A stretch of 64,000 bases of DNA from Nocardioides luteus (GTDB lineage: Bacteria; Actinomycetota; Actinomycetes; Propionibacteriales; Nocardioidaceae): positions 62,001 through 126,000 of the forward strand of contig NZ_BMRK01000003.1 of assembly GCF_014648595.1 (NCBI RefSeq). Direction: 5' to 3'. The position numbers were made by a program, and so were the translations under genes. The notes beneath the pieces were generated by a model that worked only from the letters and a program-made list of their open reading frames with translations, did no database searches and had not been told where the DNA came from. Each line of letters begins with the position of its first letter. The stretch's first letter is position 1. This document shows, in pieces, positions 48,408 to 56,644 of this stretch.

Positions 48408-48959
48408 TCAGCGCTCCTTGCGCTCGGCCCGCAGGCGGACCGCCTCTCGTTCGGTGGCCTCGTCACCGAAGTAGCCGCCGGCCAGCACCTCGGCGGCGTG
48501 GTGGAGCGAGGAGAGGAGGAGACCGCGCTCGGCCGGCGGCATCCCCGCGTAGATGCGGTCCTCGACCGCGATCATCTCCGCCAGGCAGGCGTTGAGCTTG
48601 GCCATGCCCGCATCGGTGGGACGCGCGAGCCGGATCCGCCGGTTGTCGGGGTGCGGGGTGCGCTCCACGAGGCCACGCGAGACCAGGTCGGAGAGAACGA
48701 GATGGGCGGCCTGCGAGGAGACGAACATCAGCCGCGCGAGGTCGGCGTTGGAGCGCGGCACCTGGTCGCTCAGGATCAGCAGCATCCGATACTCGGAGAC
48801 CGAGATCGACTGCCTCGCGGCGATCAGCTCGGTCGCCCGCTGGAGCGCCCGCGCGAGCCGCTGGGAGACGTACTCGATGCGCGAGAACGCCGCCGTGGGG
48901 AGCCGCTCCGGACCGACGGGCGGCGCGGGGCGCGGCGGCGTCGTTGGCTCTTCGGACAT
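48408..48959 (-). CDS. MarR-family transcriptional regulator
   Basis: A 183-residue winged-helix regulator. The core reads SVSEYRMLLILSDQ, SNADLARLMFVSSQAAHLVLSDLVSRGLVERTPHPDNRRI, with the MarR wing DNRRIRL. The N-terminus is Pro-rich and flexible (TTPPRPAPPVGPERL). MarR proteins usually repress until they bind an aromatic or acyl-CoA ligand. It is encoded between the CapA/ABC operon and the MHS transporter. The palindromes CAGGATTCCTG around this locus are its best candidate binding sites. The ATG at 48959 is used; a start six codons upstream is possible. Confidence 0.88.
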   Translation of the reverse strand: MSEEPTTPPRPAPPVGPERLPTAAFSRIEYVSQRLARALQRATELIAARQSISVSEYRMLLILSDQVPRSNADLARLMFVSSQAAHLVLSDLVSRGLVERTPHPDNRRIRLARPTDAGMAKLNACLAEMIAVEDRIYAGMPPAERGLLLSSLHHAAEVLAGGYFGDEATEREAVRLRAERKER

Positions 48960-49010
48960 GGGGTGGACCACTTTCACATCGAGACGAGGGCTGGAGCGCG
49001 AGCGCGACCA

Positions 49011-50135
49011 TCAGGACACGGCAACCGCATCCCCGCTGTCGAGCCAGCGGAACGTCGTCGACAGCCCGGCAGCCCGGGAGATGCGCTCGATGTATTCGAC
49101 CACGGAATCGCGCTCGCCCCGCCTCAGGGGCACCGGCCGCGCCTCCCCGTCGATCCAGCAAGGGACGAACGACGGACGCACCCGGCCCTCGTCGTCCACG
49201 TCGATCACCGCGATCGCCGTGTTGCGGCTCTCCGGATGGAACGGGTAGCCCGGCATAGCCGGGTCCGGCTCGAAGCCGTAGAGCTCCCGGCGCCGCAGCG
49301 CCCAGGCCTTCAGCTCCTCGGAGTCGTTGTCGGCATCCGGCGTCAGCGCGTCGGTGACGGTCACGAAGTTGCCGAGCCCATGGAAGATCGGCGCGCCGCG
49401 GTAGACCTCGATGCCGCGCATGATGTGCGCGTGATGACCGACGACCATGTCGGCACCGGCGTCGACGGCCGCCCGGGAGACCTCGTATTCGTAGTCGGCG
49501 ATCGCCGCCGGGGTGTGCCCGATCCCCTTGTGGAGCGCCACCACCACGACGTCCACCTGGTCCGCCAGGGCCGCGACCTGGTCGGTCATCGCCCTCAGCG
49601 AGGACCGGTCGCAGAAGGTGTAGACGGTGGGCGGGTTGCCCGGGTTGGCGTCGTCGAGCTCGTAGTGGGTGATCACCTTGACGTACGCGGCGCCGGCCTT
49701 GAGGCTCGTCGCCCACGACTCGCGCGGACCCACGCAGTTGTAGCTGAGCACGCCGACCGTCCGACCGCGGACGCTGGTCACGACCGGGGTGGAGGCGGCG
49801 GCGAGGTTCAGCCCCGTGCCCGTCGTCGAGATCCCGTACGCAGCGGCCGCCTCGATCGTGTCGAGGACCCCCTTGGTGCCGAGGTCGAAGGCGTGGTTGC
49901 CGGCGGTGGTGCCGACGGTGAAGCCGGCCTCCGCCATGGACTGCAGCATCTCGGGCTCCGCCGGTGGCGAGGGGACCGTGATGCCGGCCGTCTCGGTGGA
50001 GGTCGTGTGAGGCACCTCGATCTGGCCGATGGCGACGTCGGCCGCCCGGATCACCTCGGTGCTGGGCCCGAAGAGCTTCCCGGCCTCGGGCTGCTGCAGC
50101 ACGATGTCGCCCACCGCGGCGATACGTACGGTCAT
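49011..50135 (-). CDS. CapA-family (PGA_cap) metallophosphatase-like protein
   Basis: A 374-residue protein with the CapA fold. Motifs AAVGDIVLQQ, GTTAGNHAFDLG, HKGIGHTPAAI and VGHHAHIMRGIEVYRGAPIFHGLGNFV carry the metal-binding Asp, Asn and His residues of the calcineurin-like core. CapA proteins act in poly-gamma-glutamate systems, but no cap synthesis genes are present. No signal peptide is visible, so it is likely cytoplasmic. The ATG at 50135 overlaps the stop of the ABC ATPase gene, placing it inside the transport operon. A hydrolytic step on the imported compound is a guess. Confidence 0.85.
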   Translation of the reverse strand: MTVRIAAVGDIVLQQPEAGKLFGPSTEVIRAADVAIGQIEVPHTTSTETAGITVPSPPAEPEMLQSMAEAGFTVGTTAGNHAFDLGTKGVLDTIEAAAAYGISTTGTGLNLAAASTPVVTSVRGRTVGVLSYNCVGPRESWATSLKAGAAYVKVITHYELDDANPGNPPTVYTFCDRSSLRAMTDQVAALADQVDVVVVALHKGIGHTPAAIADYEYEVSRAAVDAGADMVVGHHAHIMRGIEVYRGAPIFHGLGNFVTVTDALTPDADNDSEELKAWALRRRELYGFEPDPAMPGYPFHPESRNTAIAVIDVDDEGRVRPSFVPCWIDGEARPVPLRRGERDSVVEYIERISRAAGLSTTFRWLDSGDAVAVS

Positions 50136-50974
50136 GAGGACACCTTCTCGAGATCGGTCGGCGAGCGGCGCTCGCCGGAGTAGCGGGACAGGAACGAGCG
50201 GAGGCGCTCGCTGCGCGGAGCGGAGAAGAACTGGTCCGAGGGGGCCTCCTCGACGACCTTGCCGTCGGCCATGAAGACGCAGCGGGTCGCGACGTCGCGG
50301 GCGAACTCCATCTCGTGGGTGACCACGACCATCGTCATGCCGGTCTCGGCGAGATCCTTCATCACCTTGAGCACCTCCCCGACGAGCTCGGGGTCGAGCG
50401 CGCTGGTCGGCTCGTCGAAGAGCACGACCCGGGGCCGGGTCGCGACGGCTCGCGCGATCGCCACCCGCTGCTGCTGCCCGCCGGAGAGATGACGCGGATG
50501 GACGTCGGCCTTGTCGGCCAGCCCGACCCGGTCGAGGAGGTCGCGGGCACGCTCCTCCGCCTGCCGCCGGCTCTGCCCGTGGACGGACATCGCAGGCTCG
50601 GCGATGTTCTTCAGCACCGTCCAGTGCGGGAACAGGTTGAACTGCTGGAAGACCATGCCCATCCGCCGGCGCTGCACGCAGACCCGATTCTCGCTCAGGG
50701 TGCGATAGCCACCGCGGTGGGCCTCGTAGCCGAGCAGCTCGCCGTCGAGGTGGATCGCGCCACCCTCGATCGTCTCGAGCTGGTGGATGCACCGCACCAG
50801 GGTCGACTTGCCCGACCCGGACGGCCCGAGGACGGCGACGACCTCCTGCTCGTGCACCTCGAGGTCGACGCCGTCGAGCGCCAGCTTGTCGCCGTAGCGC
50901 TTGCGGAGCCCCTCGACCCGGACGACCGGCTCGGCCGGTGCCGGTGTCGAGGCCTGTGTCGCGGCCTGTGTCAT
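50132..50974 (-). CDS. polar amino acid-type ABC transporter ATP-binding protein (GlnQ-like)
   Basis: A 280-residue ATPase. Walker A GPSGSGKST, the PAAT segment VFQQFNLFPHWTVLKNI, signature LSGGQQQRVAIARA and Walker B VVLFDEPTSALDP are visible. A 16-residue extension precedes the ATPase domain. Start overlaps the permease stop and its own stop overlaps the capA-like gene. Importer for an amino-acid-like polar compound. Confidence 0.92.
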   Translation of the reverse strand: MTQAATQASTPAPAEPVVRVEGLRKRYGDKLALDGVDLEVHEQEVVAVLGPSGSGKSTLVRCIHQLETIEGGAIHLDGELLGYEAHRGGYRTLSENRVCVQRRRMGMVFQQFNLFPHWTVLKNIAEPAMSVHGQSRRQAEERARDLLDRVGLADKADVHPRHLSGGQQQRVAIARAVATRPRVVLFDEPTSALDPELVGEVLKVMKDLAETGMTMVVVTHEMEFARDVATRCVFMADGKVVEEAPSDQFFSAPRSERLRSFLSRYSGERRSPTDLEKVSS

Positions 50975-51888
50975 GCGGGATCACCTTCCAGGGAACGAGC
51001 GCGGACTCGCGCGGACGTCGTCCGGTCGTAGCCGCGGCCGAGCCGCCGCTCGATCCGGCGCTGCACGAGGGTCAGCAGCGTCACGACGATCAGGTACCAG
51101 ATCACCGCGACCAGGAGCAGAGGTACGACCTGGTAGGTGCGGCCGTAGATGATCTGGACGGAGTAGAGCAGGTCGGTCAGCGTGATCACGCTGACCAGGG
51201 AGGTGCCCTTGAGCAGCGCGATGAACTGGCTGCCCGACGGCGGCACGATCACCCGCATCGCCTGGGGCACGACGATCTTCCAGAAGGTCTGGTGTCGCGA
51301 GTAGCCCATCGCCCGGGCGGCGTCGCGCTGGCCGCTGTCGACCGACATGATCCCGGCGCGGATGATCTCGGCCATGTAGGCGCTCTCGTGCAGGCTGAGC
51401 CCGATGATCGCGGCAGTCAGCGGCGTGATCAGCTCGTTGACCGACCAGGAGGCGACCGGGTCGGCGCCGGGCAGCCCGATCGAGAGACGCGGCACCAGGT
51501 AGGCCAGGTTGAACCAGAAGATCAGCTGCACGAGCGGAGGTACGCCGCGGAGCAGACCGACGTAGATCTGGCAGGACCACCGCACCGGCCCGAAGTCGCT
51601 GAGCTGGCCGGCGGCCGCGGCGGTGCCGAGGGCGGTGCCGAGCGCCATGCACACGACGGTGAGCAGGAGCGTCATCCCGAGCCCGGCCATCACGGACGGG
51701 TCGAACATCAGGTCTCCGACGACGCCCCACTCGAAGCGGGGGTTGGTCGCCGCCCAGACCAGGACCAGGACGGTGGCCGCCACCAGGACCACGACCGCCG
51801 CGAGCCGGCCCGGCCGGAACCTCGGCCGGGCGATGGCCGCGTCGGGGCGGGCCGTCGTCGGATTGGCGAGTGCTGTGTCGACGGCCAT
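50971..51888 (-). CDS. polar amino acid-type ABC transporter permease
   Basis: A 305-residue permease of the HisM/GlnP group with an N-terminal span (LAAVVVLVAATVLVLVWAA) and five core spans. The EAA loop is ESAYMAEIIRAGIMSVDSGQRDAARAMGYS with the G-R-xx-A-x-x-L-G features. Its start codon shares its first base with the last base of the binding-protein gene stop region, so translation is coupled. Only one permease gene is present, so it likely works as a homodimer. Confidence 0.9.
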   Translation of the reverse strand: MAVDTALANPTTARPDAAIARPRFRPGRLAAVVVLVAATVLVLVWAATNPRFEWGVVGDLMFDPSVMAGLGMTLLLTVVCMALGTALGTAAAAGQLSDFGPVRWSCQIYVGLLRGVPPLVQLIFWFNLAYLVPRLSIGLPGADPVASWSVNELITPLTAAIIGLSLHESAYMAEIIRAGIMSVDSGQRDAARAMGYSRHQTFWKIVVPQAMRVIVPPSGSQFIALLKGTSLVSVITLTDLLYSVQIIYGRTYQVVPLLLVAVIWYLIVVTLLTLVQRRIERRLGRGYDRTTSARVRARSLEGDPA

Positions 51889-52796
51889 CAGGCAGGCTCA
51901 CGCTTCGTGGTCGGGTTGATCAGCGGCTCCTCGACCGCGACCGGCTCCAGGCCCCACTTCTTCAGCACCTTCTCGTACTCGCCGTTCTCGAAGATGTTCT
52001 GGAACGCCTGGTAGAGCGTCTTCCCGAGCCCGCTGTCCTTGGGCGTCAGGAGGGCCAGCAGGCTCACACCCGAGCCCTGCTCGTCGGTCTGGGTGACGTA
52101 GCCGTAGCTGTCGTCGGCGCCGGTGACGTCCAGCGCGGCCGTCTCGGTCATGCCCGCCAGGTCGGCCCGACCGCTCTTCACCGCGAGCAGCGTGGCGTTG
52201 GTGTCGGCGTAGTCGGACCGCTTGTTGGCCGGCTCCCCCTGCTCCGCGCACCACTTGTTGAGCTTGTCGACCTCGCTCTCGGTGATGCTGCCGCCGACGA
52301 TCGCGATGCTCTTCCCGCACGGCGCGCCCTCGCCCTCCTTCACCTCGGAGCCCTCGGGGAAGACGTACGAGGTCCGGGTCTGCAGCCAGGTGATGGCGTC
52401 AAACGCCTTCTCGCGCTCCGGGTTGGCCTGCACCGGCCCGTTCCAGGCCTGCCAGCGGCCCGACTGCATGCCGGTCAGCATGCTGGGCATCGACTGGGAG
52501 ACCTCCATCCGGACCGGAACGCCGAGCTCTGCGCCCAGCACGGCCCACATGTCCGGGTCGATGCCGGTGACCTCGCCGTCGGACTCGACGGTGCGGTAGG
52601 GCGGGTGCGCGTCGCCCACGACCACGAGCTCCTCGGCGTCCTTGACGTCCTTCGGGAGGGAGTCGTAGAGCGGAGCGCTGGTGTCCACCTCGCCCGAGGC
52701 CGCGCCGGGCTCCTCGGCCGCGCTGTCCGCGCAGGCCGTGAGAAGAACTCCGGCAAGGGCGATCGAGACGAGCGAGACAGTCGTCCTCATCTGCAT
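51888..52796 (-). CDS. ABC transporter substrate-binding lipoprotein (SBP_bac_3 type)
   Basis: A 302-residue extracytoplasmic solute-binding protein of family 3. The lipobox LLTAC follows a short signal peptide (TTVSLVSIALAGVL) and the conserved start of the fold is ELVVVGDAHPPYRTVESDGEVTGIDPDMW. Two possible starts at 52796 and 52790 differ by two residues. It is the first gene of the importer operon, next to a promoter region full of palindromes. Ligand unknown; the fold favours an amino acid or a small carboxylate. Confidence 0.9.
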   Translation of the reverse strand: MQMRTTVSLVSIALAGVLLTACADSAAEEPGAASGEVDTSAPLYDSLPKDVKDAEELVVVGDAHPPYRTVESDGEVTGIDPDMWAVLGAELGVPVRMEVSQSMPSMLTGMQSGRWQAWNGPVQANPEREKAFDAITWLQTRTSYVFPEGSEVKEGEGAPCGKSIAIVGGSITESEVDKLNKWCAEQGEPANKRSDYADTNATLLAVKSGRADLAGMTETAALDVTGADDSYGYVTQTDEQGSGVSLLALLTPKDSGLGKTLYQAFQNIFENGEYEKVLKKWGLEPVAVEEPLINPTTKREPA

Positions 52797-52883
52797 GGTG
52801 CACTCCAGTTTCGGTGGGGGTCCGGTCGCGTCGCCCGGTCCGTGTGACCCACGACACTTCTCATAAGACTTGATATCAGCATC

Positions 52884-52900
52884 TGACAGGGATCCTGTCA
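52884..52900. promoter_or_regulatory. palindrome TGACAGG-GAT-CCTGTCA in the divergent promoter region
   Basis: Seven-base arms with a three-base centre, containing CAGGGATCCTG, which differs by one base in the centre from the sites at 48311 and 52976. It lies 88 bases before the binding-protein start. Confidence 0.65.
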
Positions 52901-52975
52901 ATACATCTCAAGAAATTTATCTACGGCGCTGCTCAAGCGAGGAATGAGGCCTGGGACGACGACTCTTGTGATCAT

Positions 52976-52986
52976 CAGGATTCCTG
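52976..52986. promoter_or_regulatory. CAGGATTCCTG operator before the CoA-transferase gene
   Basis: Perfect 11-base palindrome around T, identical to the one at 48327. It lies 102 bases before the CoA-transferase start, within the 291-base divergent region. Confidence 0.7.
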
Positions 52987-52989
52987 TGA

Positions 52990-53006
52990 TATCAAGTTGC
53001 TTGATA
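52990..53006. promoter_or_regulatory. palindrome TATCAAG-TTG-CTTGATA
   Basis: Seven-base arms around TTG, four bases from the CAGGATTCCTG site; a CTTGATA half-site also occurs at 52869-52875. It may bind a second regulator or extend the MarR site. Confidence 0.55.
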
Positions 53007-53087
53007 ACAGAGCGACGGGATTCAGCGACGCCGACGACGCAGACCCGCCCGCCGCTGCTCGGGACCCACGAGAAGCCGAGGTATGAC

Positions 53088-54326
53088 ATGAGTTCGGGAC
53101 CCCTGTCCGGTAAGACCGTCATCGATCTGACGACCGCGCTTGCCGGCCCCTACGCGACACTGCTGCTCGCCGGTCTGGGCGCGCGGGTGATCAAGGTCGA
53201 GAACCCGACGCGTGGCGGCGACTCCTCGCGCAACAACTCCCCCTACCTCACCGCCGAGGGGCTGCGCCTGCGCCGCACCTCGCCGGACGACATGTCGGTG
53301 TCGATGCTCTCTCGCGGGCGCGGCAAGGAGAGCGTCACGCTCAACCTCAAGCAGCCGGAGAGCAAGCAGGTCTTCTTCGACCTGGTCCGCAACGCCGACA
53401 TCGTCGTCGAGAACTACAGCGCGGGCGTCACCGAGCGCCTCGGCATCGACTACGCCGCCGCCAGCGCGGTCAACGACCGCATCGTCTACACCTCGATCAG
53501 CGGCTTCGGTGCCCAGGGCGTGCCCGGCGACGGCAAGGCCATGGACACGATCATCCAGGCGCTCAGCGGCGTGATGATGACCGCGGGCGAGCCGGGCGAC
53601 GCGCCCGTACGCTTCGGCCTGCCGATCGGCGACCTGGTCGCCCCGCTGTTCGCCGTCATCGGAACGCTCTCGGCCGTCCTCGATGCCGAGCGCACGGGCA
53701 AGGGGCAGCACGTCGACGTCTCCATGCTCGGCAGCCTCACCTCGCTGGTCGCCTGCGAGCCGTTCGATGCCCTGGAGTCGGTCGGGTTCCCGCTGCGTAC
53801 CGGATCGTTCGTGCCGCGCCTGGCCCCGTTCGGCACCTTCCGCGCCCAGGACGGCTGGTTCGCCATCTGCGCGCCCACCGACGCCTTCGCCCGCGGGGCC
53901 CTCACCGCGATCGGCAAGGCCGAGCTGGCCGACACCGACCTCTTCGCCACCCGGGACGCCCGGGTCGACAACGCCGACCTGCTGCACCGGATGATCGGCG
54001 ACTGGGCCGCCGAGCGGAGCCTGGAGTCGGCGATCGCGGCACTGGAGGCCAGCTCGGTGCCGGTCGCGCCTGTGCGCGACACCGCCGCGGCCGTACGCGA
54101 CGAGCTCGTCACCGGCCGGGGCGAGGTGACCCCGCTGGTCCACCCGAAGTTCGGGCACCACGACGGGCTCTACGGCAGCGGCGTGCCGATGGTCTTCTCC
54201 CGCAGCCAGATCGACATCAGCGCCCCGGCGCCGGGCCTGGGCGAGCACACGGACAGCGTGCTCGGCGACCTGCTCGGCTATGACCCGGACCGGGTCGAGA
54301 AGCTGCGAGAGGCCGGTGTCCTGTGA
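53088..54326 (+). CDS. class III (CaiB/BaiF family) CoA-transferase
   Basis: A 412-residue family III CoA-transferase that moves CoA between carboxylates. Typical segments are LSGKTVIDLTTALAGPYATLLLAGLGARVIKVE at the start, LNLKQPESKQVFFDLVRNADIVVENYSAG, TSISGFGAQG and the central DVSMLGSL; the catalytic Asp of the family lies near the ADIVVENY/GTFRAQDGW region. The ATG at 53088 is used because the reading frame upstream runs through the operator region. First gene of the plus-strand operon; its stop overlaps the next start (GTGA). In anaerobic HadABC systems the first gene is also a class III CoA-transferase. Confidence 0.9.
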   Translation: MSSGPLSGKTVIDLTTALAGPYATLLLAGLGARVIKVENPTRGGDSSRNNSPYLTAEGLRLRRTSPDDMSVSMLSRGRGKESVTLNLKQPESKQVFFDLVRNADIVVENYSAGVTERLGIDYAAASAVNDRIVYTSISGFGAQGVPGDGKAMDTIIQALSGVMMTAGEPGDAPVRFGLPIGDLVAPLFAVIGTLSAVLDAERTGKGQHVDVSMLGSLTSLVACEPFDALESVGFPLRTGSFVPRLAPFGTFRAQDGWFAICAPTDAFARGALTAIGKAELADTDLFATRDARVDNADLLHRMIGDWAAERSLESAIAALEASSVPVAPVRDTAAAVRDELVTGRGEVTPLVHPKFGHHDGLYGSGVPMVFSRSQIDISAPAPGLGEHTDSVLGDLLGYDPDRVEKLREAGVL

Positions 54327-55399
54327 GCGACGCCGACGCGCCCCGGATCGGCATCATCGGCGACGACGTCCCACGACAGCTCGTGTTCGCCGCCGGAGCC
54401 GTCCCCCGCCGTCTGCTCGGCTCCTGGCACGAGCCGGTCACCCCCGAGGCCGCCGAGCTCCTCGGCACCGTCGACGCAGCCGCCGGCCGGGTTCTCGACG
54501 ACCTGCTGGCCGGCCGCCACGACGACCTCTCCGGGCTGGTGGTCTGCCACGACTCGCAGGCGAACCTCCGGATCTTCTACGTCCTGCGCATCCTCGCCCA
54601 GCGGGGCCGGGTGCCGTTCCCCGTCCATCTCGTCGACGTCCCGCGGGTGAGCGCGAACGCGCCGGCGCGATGCTTCGTGAGCAGGCAGTACGCTCGCCTG
54701 CTCGACTTCTGCGCGCAGGTCACCGGCAACCGTACCGACCTGACGTCGCTGCGCCGCGCGGCCGAGCAGGAGCGCGAGCTCGGTCGTGCGCTCGAGGCGA
54801 TGCGGGAGCGCCGGCGCGCGGGCGACTGCACCGGCACGGAGGCCCTCACGGCCTACCTTCTGGCCGCGACGGAGCCGCCCGAGGTGGCGGTTTCCGCTGT
54901 GGCCGGTGCCGGCGGCGCCACGGCGCCCGGCGCGACGCGCGTGCACCTGACCGGCAGCAACCATCCCGACGCTGAGATCTACCGCGCCCTGGAGGCCACG
55001 GGCGACGTGGTCGTCGTCGGCGAGGACCACGACACCGGCGACGGCGCCTGGCTCGGCGTGGCCGCCGACGGCTCGAGCATCGACGAGGTGACCGACGCCC
55101 TCACCGACGCTCATCTCGCCCGGCCGGCAGCAGCGACCGGCGGGCTGGCCGAAGCCCGGGCCGGACACACCCTGCGACGCGCCACCCACACCCGCGCGCG
55201 AGCAGCGATCGCCCTGGTGCGTGAGCACGACGACGCCCCGGTCTGGGACCTGCCCCGACAGCGGCAGGCGCTGCGTGACCACGACATCGCGCTGGTCGCA
55301 CGCACCCGCATCCCTTCCGGTGACGCGGCCGCGACCGCCGCGCGGGAGAGCCTGGCCGATCTCCGGGAGCTGCTCGCCACGGCCGGAGCCGACGCATGA
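54323..55399 (+). CDS. 2-hydroxyacyl-CoA dehydratase-family subunit lacking cluster cysteines (HgdB/BcrC-like)
   Basis: A 358-residue protein of the HGD-D family. Recognisable parts are RQLVFAAGAVPRRLLG (substrate domain), LVVCHDSQANLRIFYVL and the final IALVREHDDAPVWDLPRQRQAL with DHDIALVARTR. In true dehydratases the corresponding places read 'CDs..R' and 'kfCdp', holding a 4Fe-4S cluster. Here the CD dipeptide is His76-Asp77 (a Cys75 precedes it) and the last Cys is replaced by His/Asp in EHDDAP; no Cys is near the first position. The cluster is therefore probably absent or altered. Its GTG start overlaps the CoA-transferase stop and its stop overlaps the next gene (ATGA). Confidence 0.75.
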   Translation: MSDADAPRIGIIGDDVPRQLVFAAGAVPRRLLGSWHEPVTPEAAELLGTVDAAAGRVLDDLLAGRHDDLSGLVVCHDSQANLRIFYVLRILAQRGRVPFPVHLVDVPRVSANAPARCFVSRQYARLLDFCAQVTGNRTDLTSLRRAAEQERELGRALEAMRERRRAGDCTGTEALTAYLLAATEPPEVAVSAVAGAGGATAPGATRVHLTGSNHPDAEIYRALEATGDVVVVGEDHDTGDGAWLGVAADGSSIDEVTDALTDAHLARPAAATGGLAEARAGHTLRRATHTRARAAIALVREHDDAPVWDLPRQRQALRDHDIALVARTRIPSGDAAATAARESLADLRELLATAGADA

Positions 55400-56640
55400 G
55401 CCGCCTCGACGCGGCGCGCGCCGCGACGCAGCACCAGAAGGCGTGGTTCGCCGAGACCGCGCGCCGTGCCCGGGCCGGCGACCCGATCGCGCTCGTCAAC
55501 GCCGACGCACCCCACGAGGTGCTGCGCGCGTTCGACGTGCCCTACGTGGTCAACCAGTGGTGGGCGTCGATCATCGCCGCCAAGCGGCTCGGCCCGGCCA
55601 GCATGCGCAAGGTCGCGGAGGCGGGCCTGCCCGACCACAGCCTGCAGTACGACGCGATGCCGCTCGGCGCGCAGGACCTGCCCGTCGAGGAGCAGCCGTG
55701 GGGCGGCCTGCCCGACCCGGCGTTCGCGATCGCCGACAGCCATGGCGACGTCACCCACAAGATCTTCGAGCAGTGGGGTCGCAGGCCCGGCACCGAGACG
55801 TACCAGCTCTCCCGGACGGGTGCCGACCCGGTGCCGCCGCGCTGGTGGGAGCTGGTGCCGCGCGAGTGGGAGACGGCGTTCGGCACCGACCGCCTCGATC
55901 TGCTGCAGGGGGAGATCGAGGAGCTCATCGGCTGGCTGGAGGAGCGCACCGGCCGTCGCTTCGACGAGGACCGCTTCGTCGAGATCATGCGGCTGGCCAA
56001 CGAGCAGGCCGAGTGGAACCGGCGTACGCGTGAGCTGCTCGCGCAGGCACGGCCGGCTCCGGTGCTGGTCAACGACACCATCCCGGCGGTGATGGTGCCG
56101 CAGTGGCACCGCGGCACGCAGTGGGCGGTCGACGCCGCCCACCGGCTCCACGACGAGGTGGCCCAGCGCATCGAGGACGGTGTCGCGGTCTGCCCCGGCG
56201 AGCGGCGCCGGCTGATGTGGATCGGCCGCGGCCTCTGGTCCGACCTCGACCTCTACCAGCGGTTCCAGGAGGAGTTCGGCGCGGTGTTCGTCTGGTCGAT
56301 GTACCTGGCGATCGCCGCCGACGGCTACGTCCGCTATGGCCCTGATCCGCTCCGCGCGCTGGCCGCCCGCTTCGTCGGCCTGACCGACCTGCTCTACGTC
56401 CCGCCGTGGTCGGCGGAGTGGTACGTCAAGGAGGCCCGCACCCACGGCGTCGACGGCGTCGTCCACCTCGTCGCCGACGACACCCCTGGCGGCGGCTTCA
56501 TCTCCGAGGCACTGGAGGCCGAGGGCATCCCCGTCCTGGAGATCCGGGCGAACAACGCCGACTCGCGCTCGACCGACGCGGCTCGCATCCCCGAGCGGAT
56601 CGCCGACTTCCTGCGCGATCGGGTGCCGGCCCGGGGCTGA
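55396..56640 (+). CDS. 2-hydroxyacyl-CoA dehydratase-family subunit lacking cluster cysteines (HgdA/BadE-like)
   Basis: A 414-residue partner subunit. The family skeleton is present: EAGLPDHSLQYDAMPLG (usual 'DlCsY'), FAIADSHGDVTHKIFEQWG, RRRLMWIGRGLWSDLDLYQ and GVDGVVHLVADDTPGGGFISEALEAEGIPVLEIRANNADSRS (usual 'sC' before the last helix). All three positions that normally bear cluster cysteines are Ser, His/Gly and Asp/Thr; the single Cys in the protein is Cys266, elsewhere. With the preceding subunit it should form a heterodimer. No gene for the HgdC-type ATPase activator is visible in the window. The chemistry is unknown and may differ from radical dehydration. Confidence 0.75.
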   Translation: MSRLDAARAATQHQKAWFAETARRARAGDPIALVNADAPHEVLRAFDVPYVVNQWWASIIAAKRLGPASMRKVAEAGLPDHSLQYDAMPLGAQDLPVEEQPWGGLPDPAFAIADSHGDVTHKIFEQWGRRPGTETYQLSRTGADPVPPRWWELVPREWETAFGTDRLDLLQGEIEELIGWLEERTGRRFDEDRFVEIMRLANEQAEWNRRTRELLAQARPAPVLVNDTIPAVMVPQWHRGTQWAVDAAHRLHDEVAQRIEDGVAVCPGERRRLMWIGRGLWSDLDLYQRFQEEFGAVFVWSMYLAIAADGYVRYGPDPLRALAARFVGLTDLLYVPPWSAEWYVKEARTHGVDGVVHLVADDTPGGGFISEALEAEGIPVLEIRANNADSRSTDAARIPERIADFLRDRVPARG

Positions 56641-56644
56641 CCCG

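Noticed and set aside
49011-50135. Capsule or poly-gamma-glutamate locus
   Set aside because: Only a CapA-like gene is present, with no CapB/CapC/PgsB genes; it is within an importer operon.
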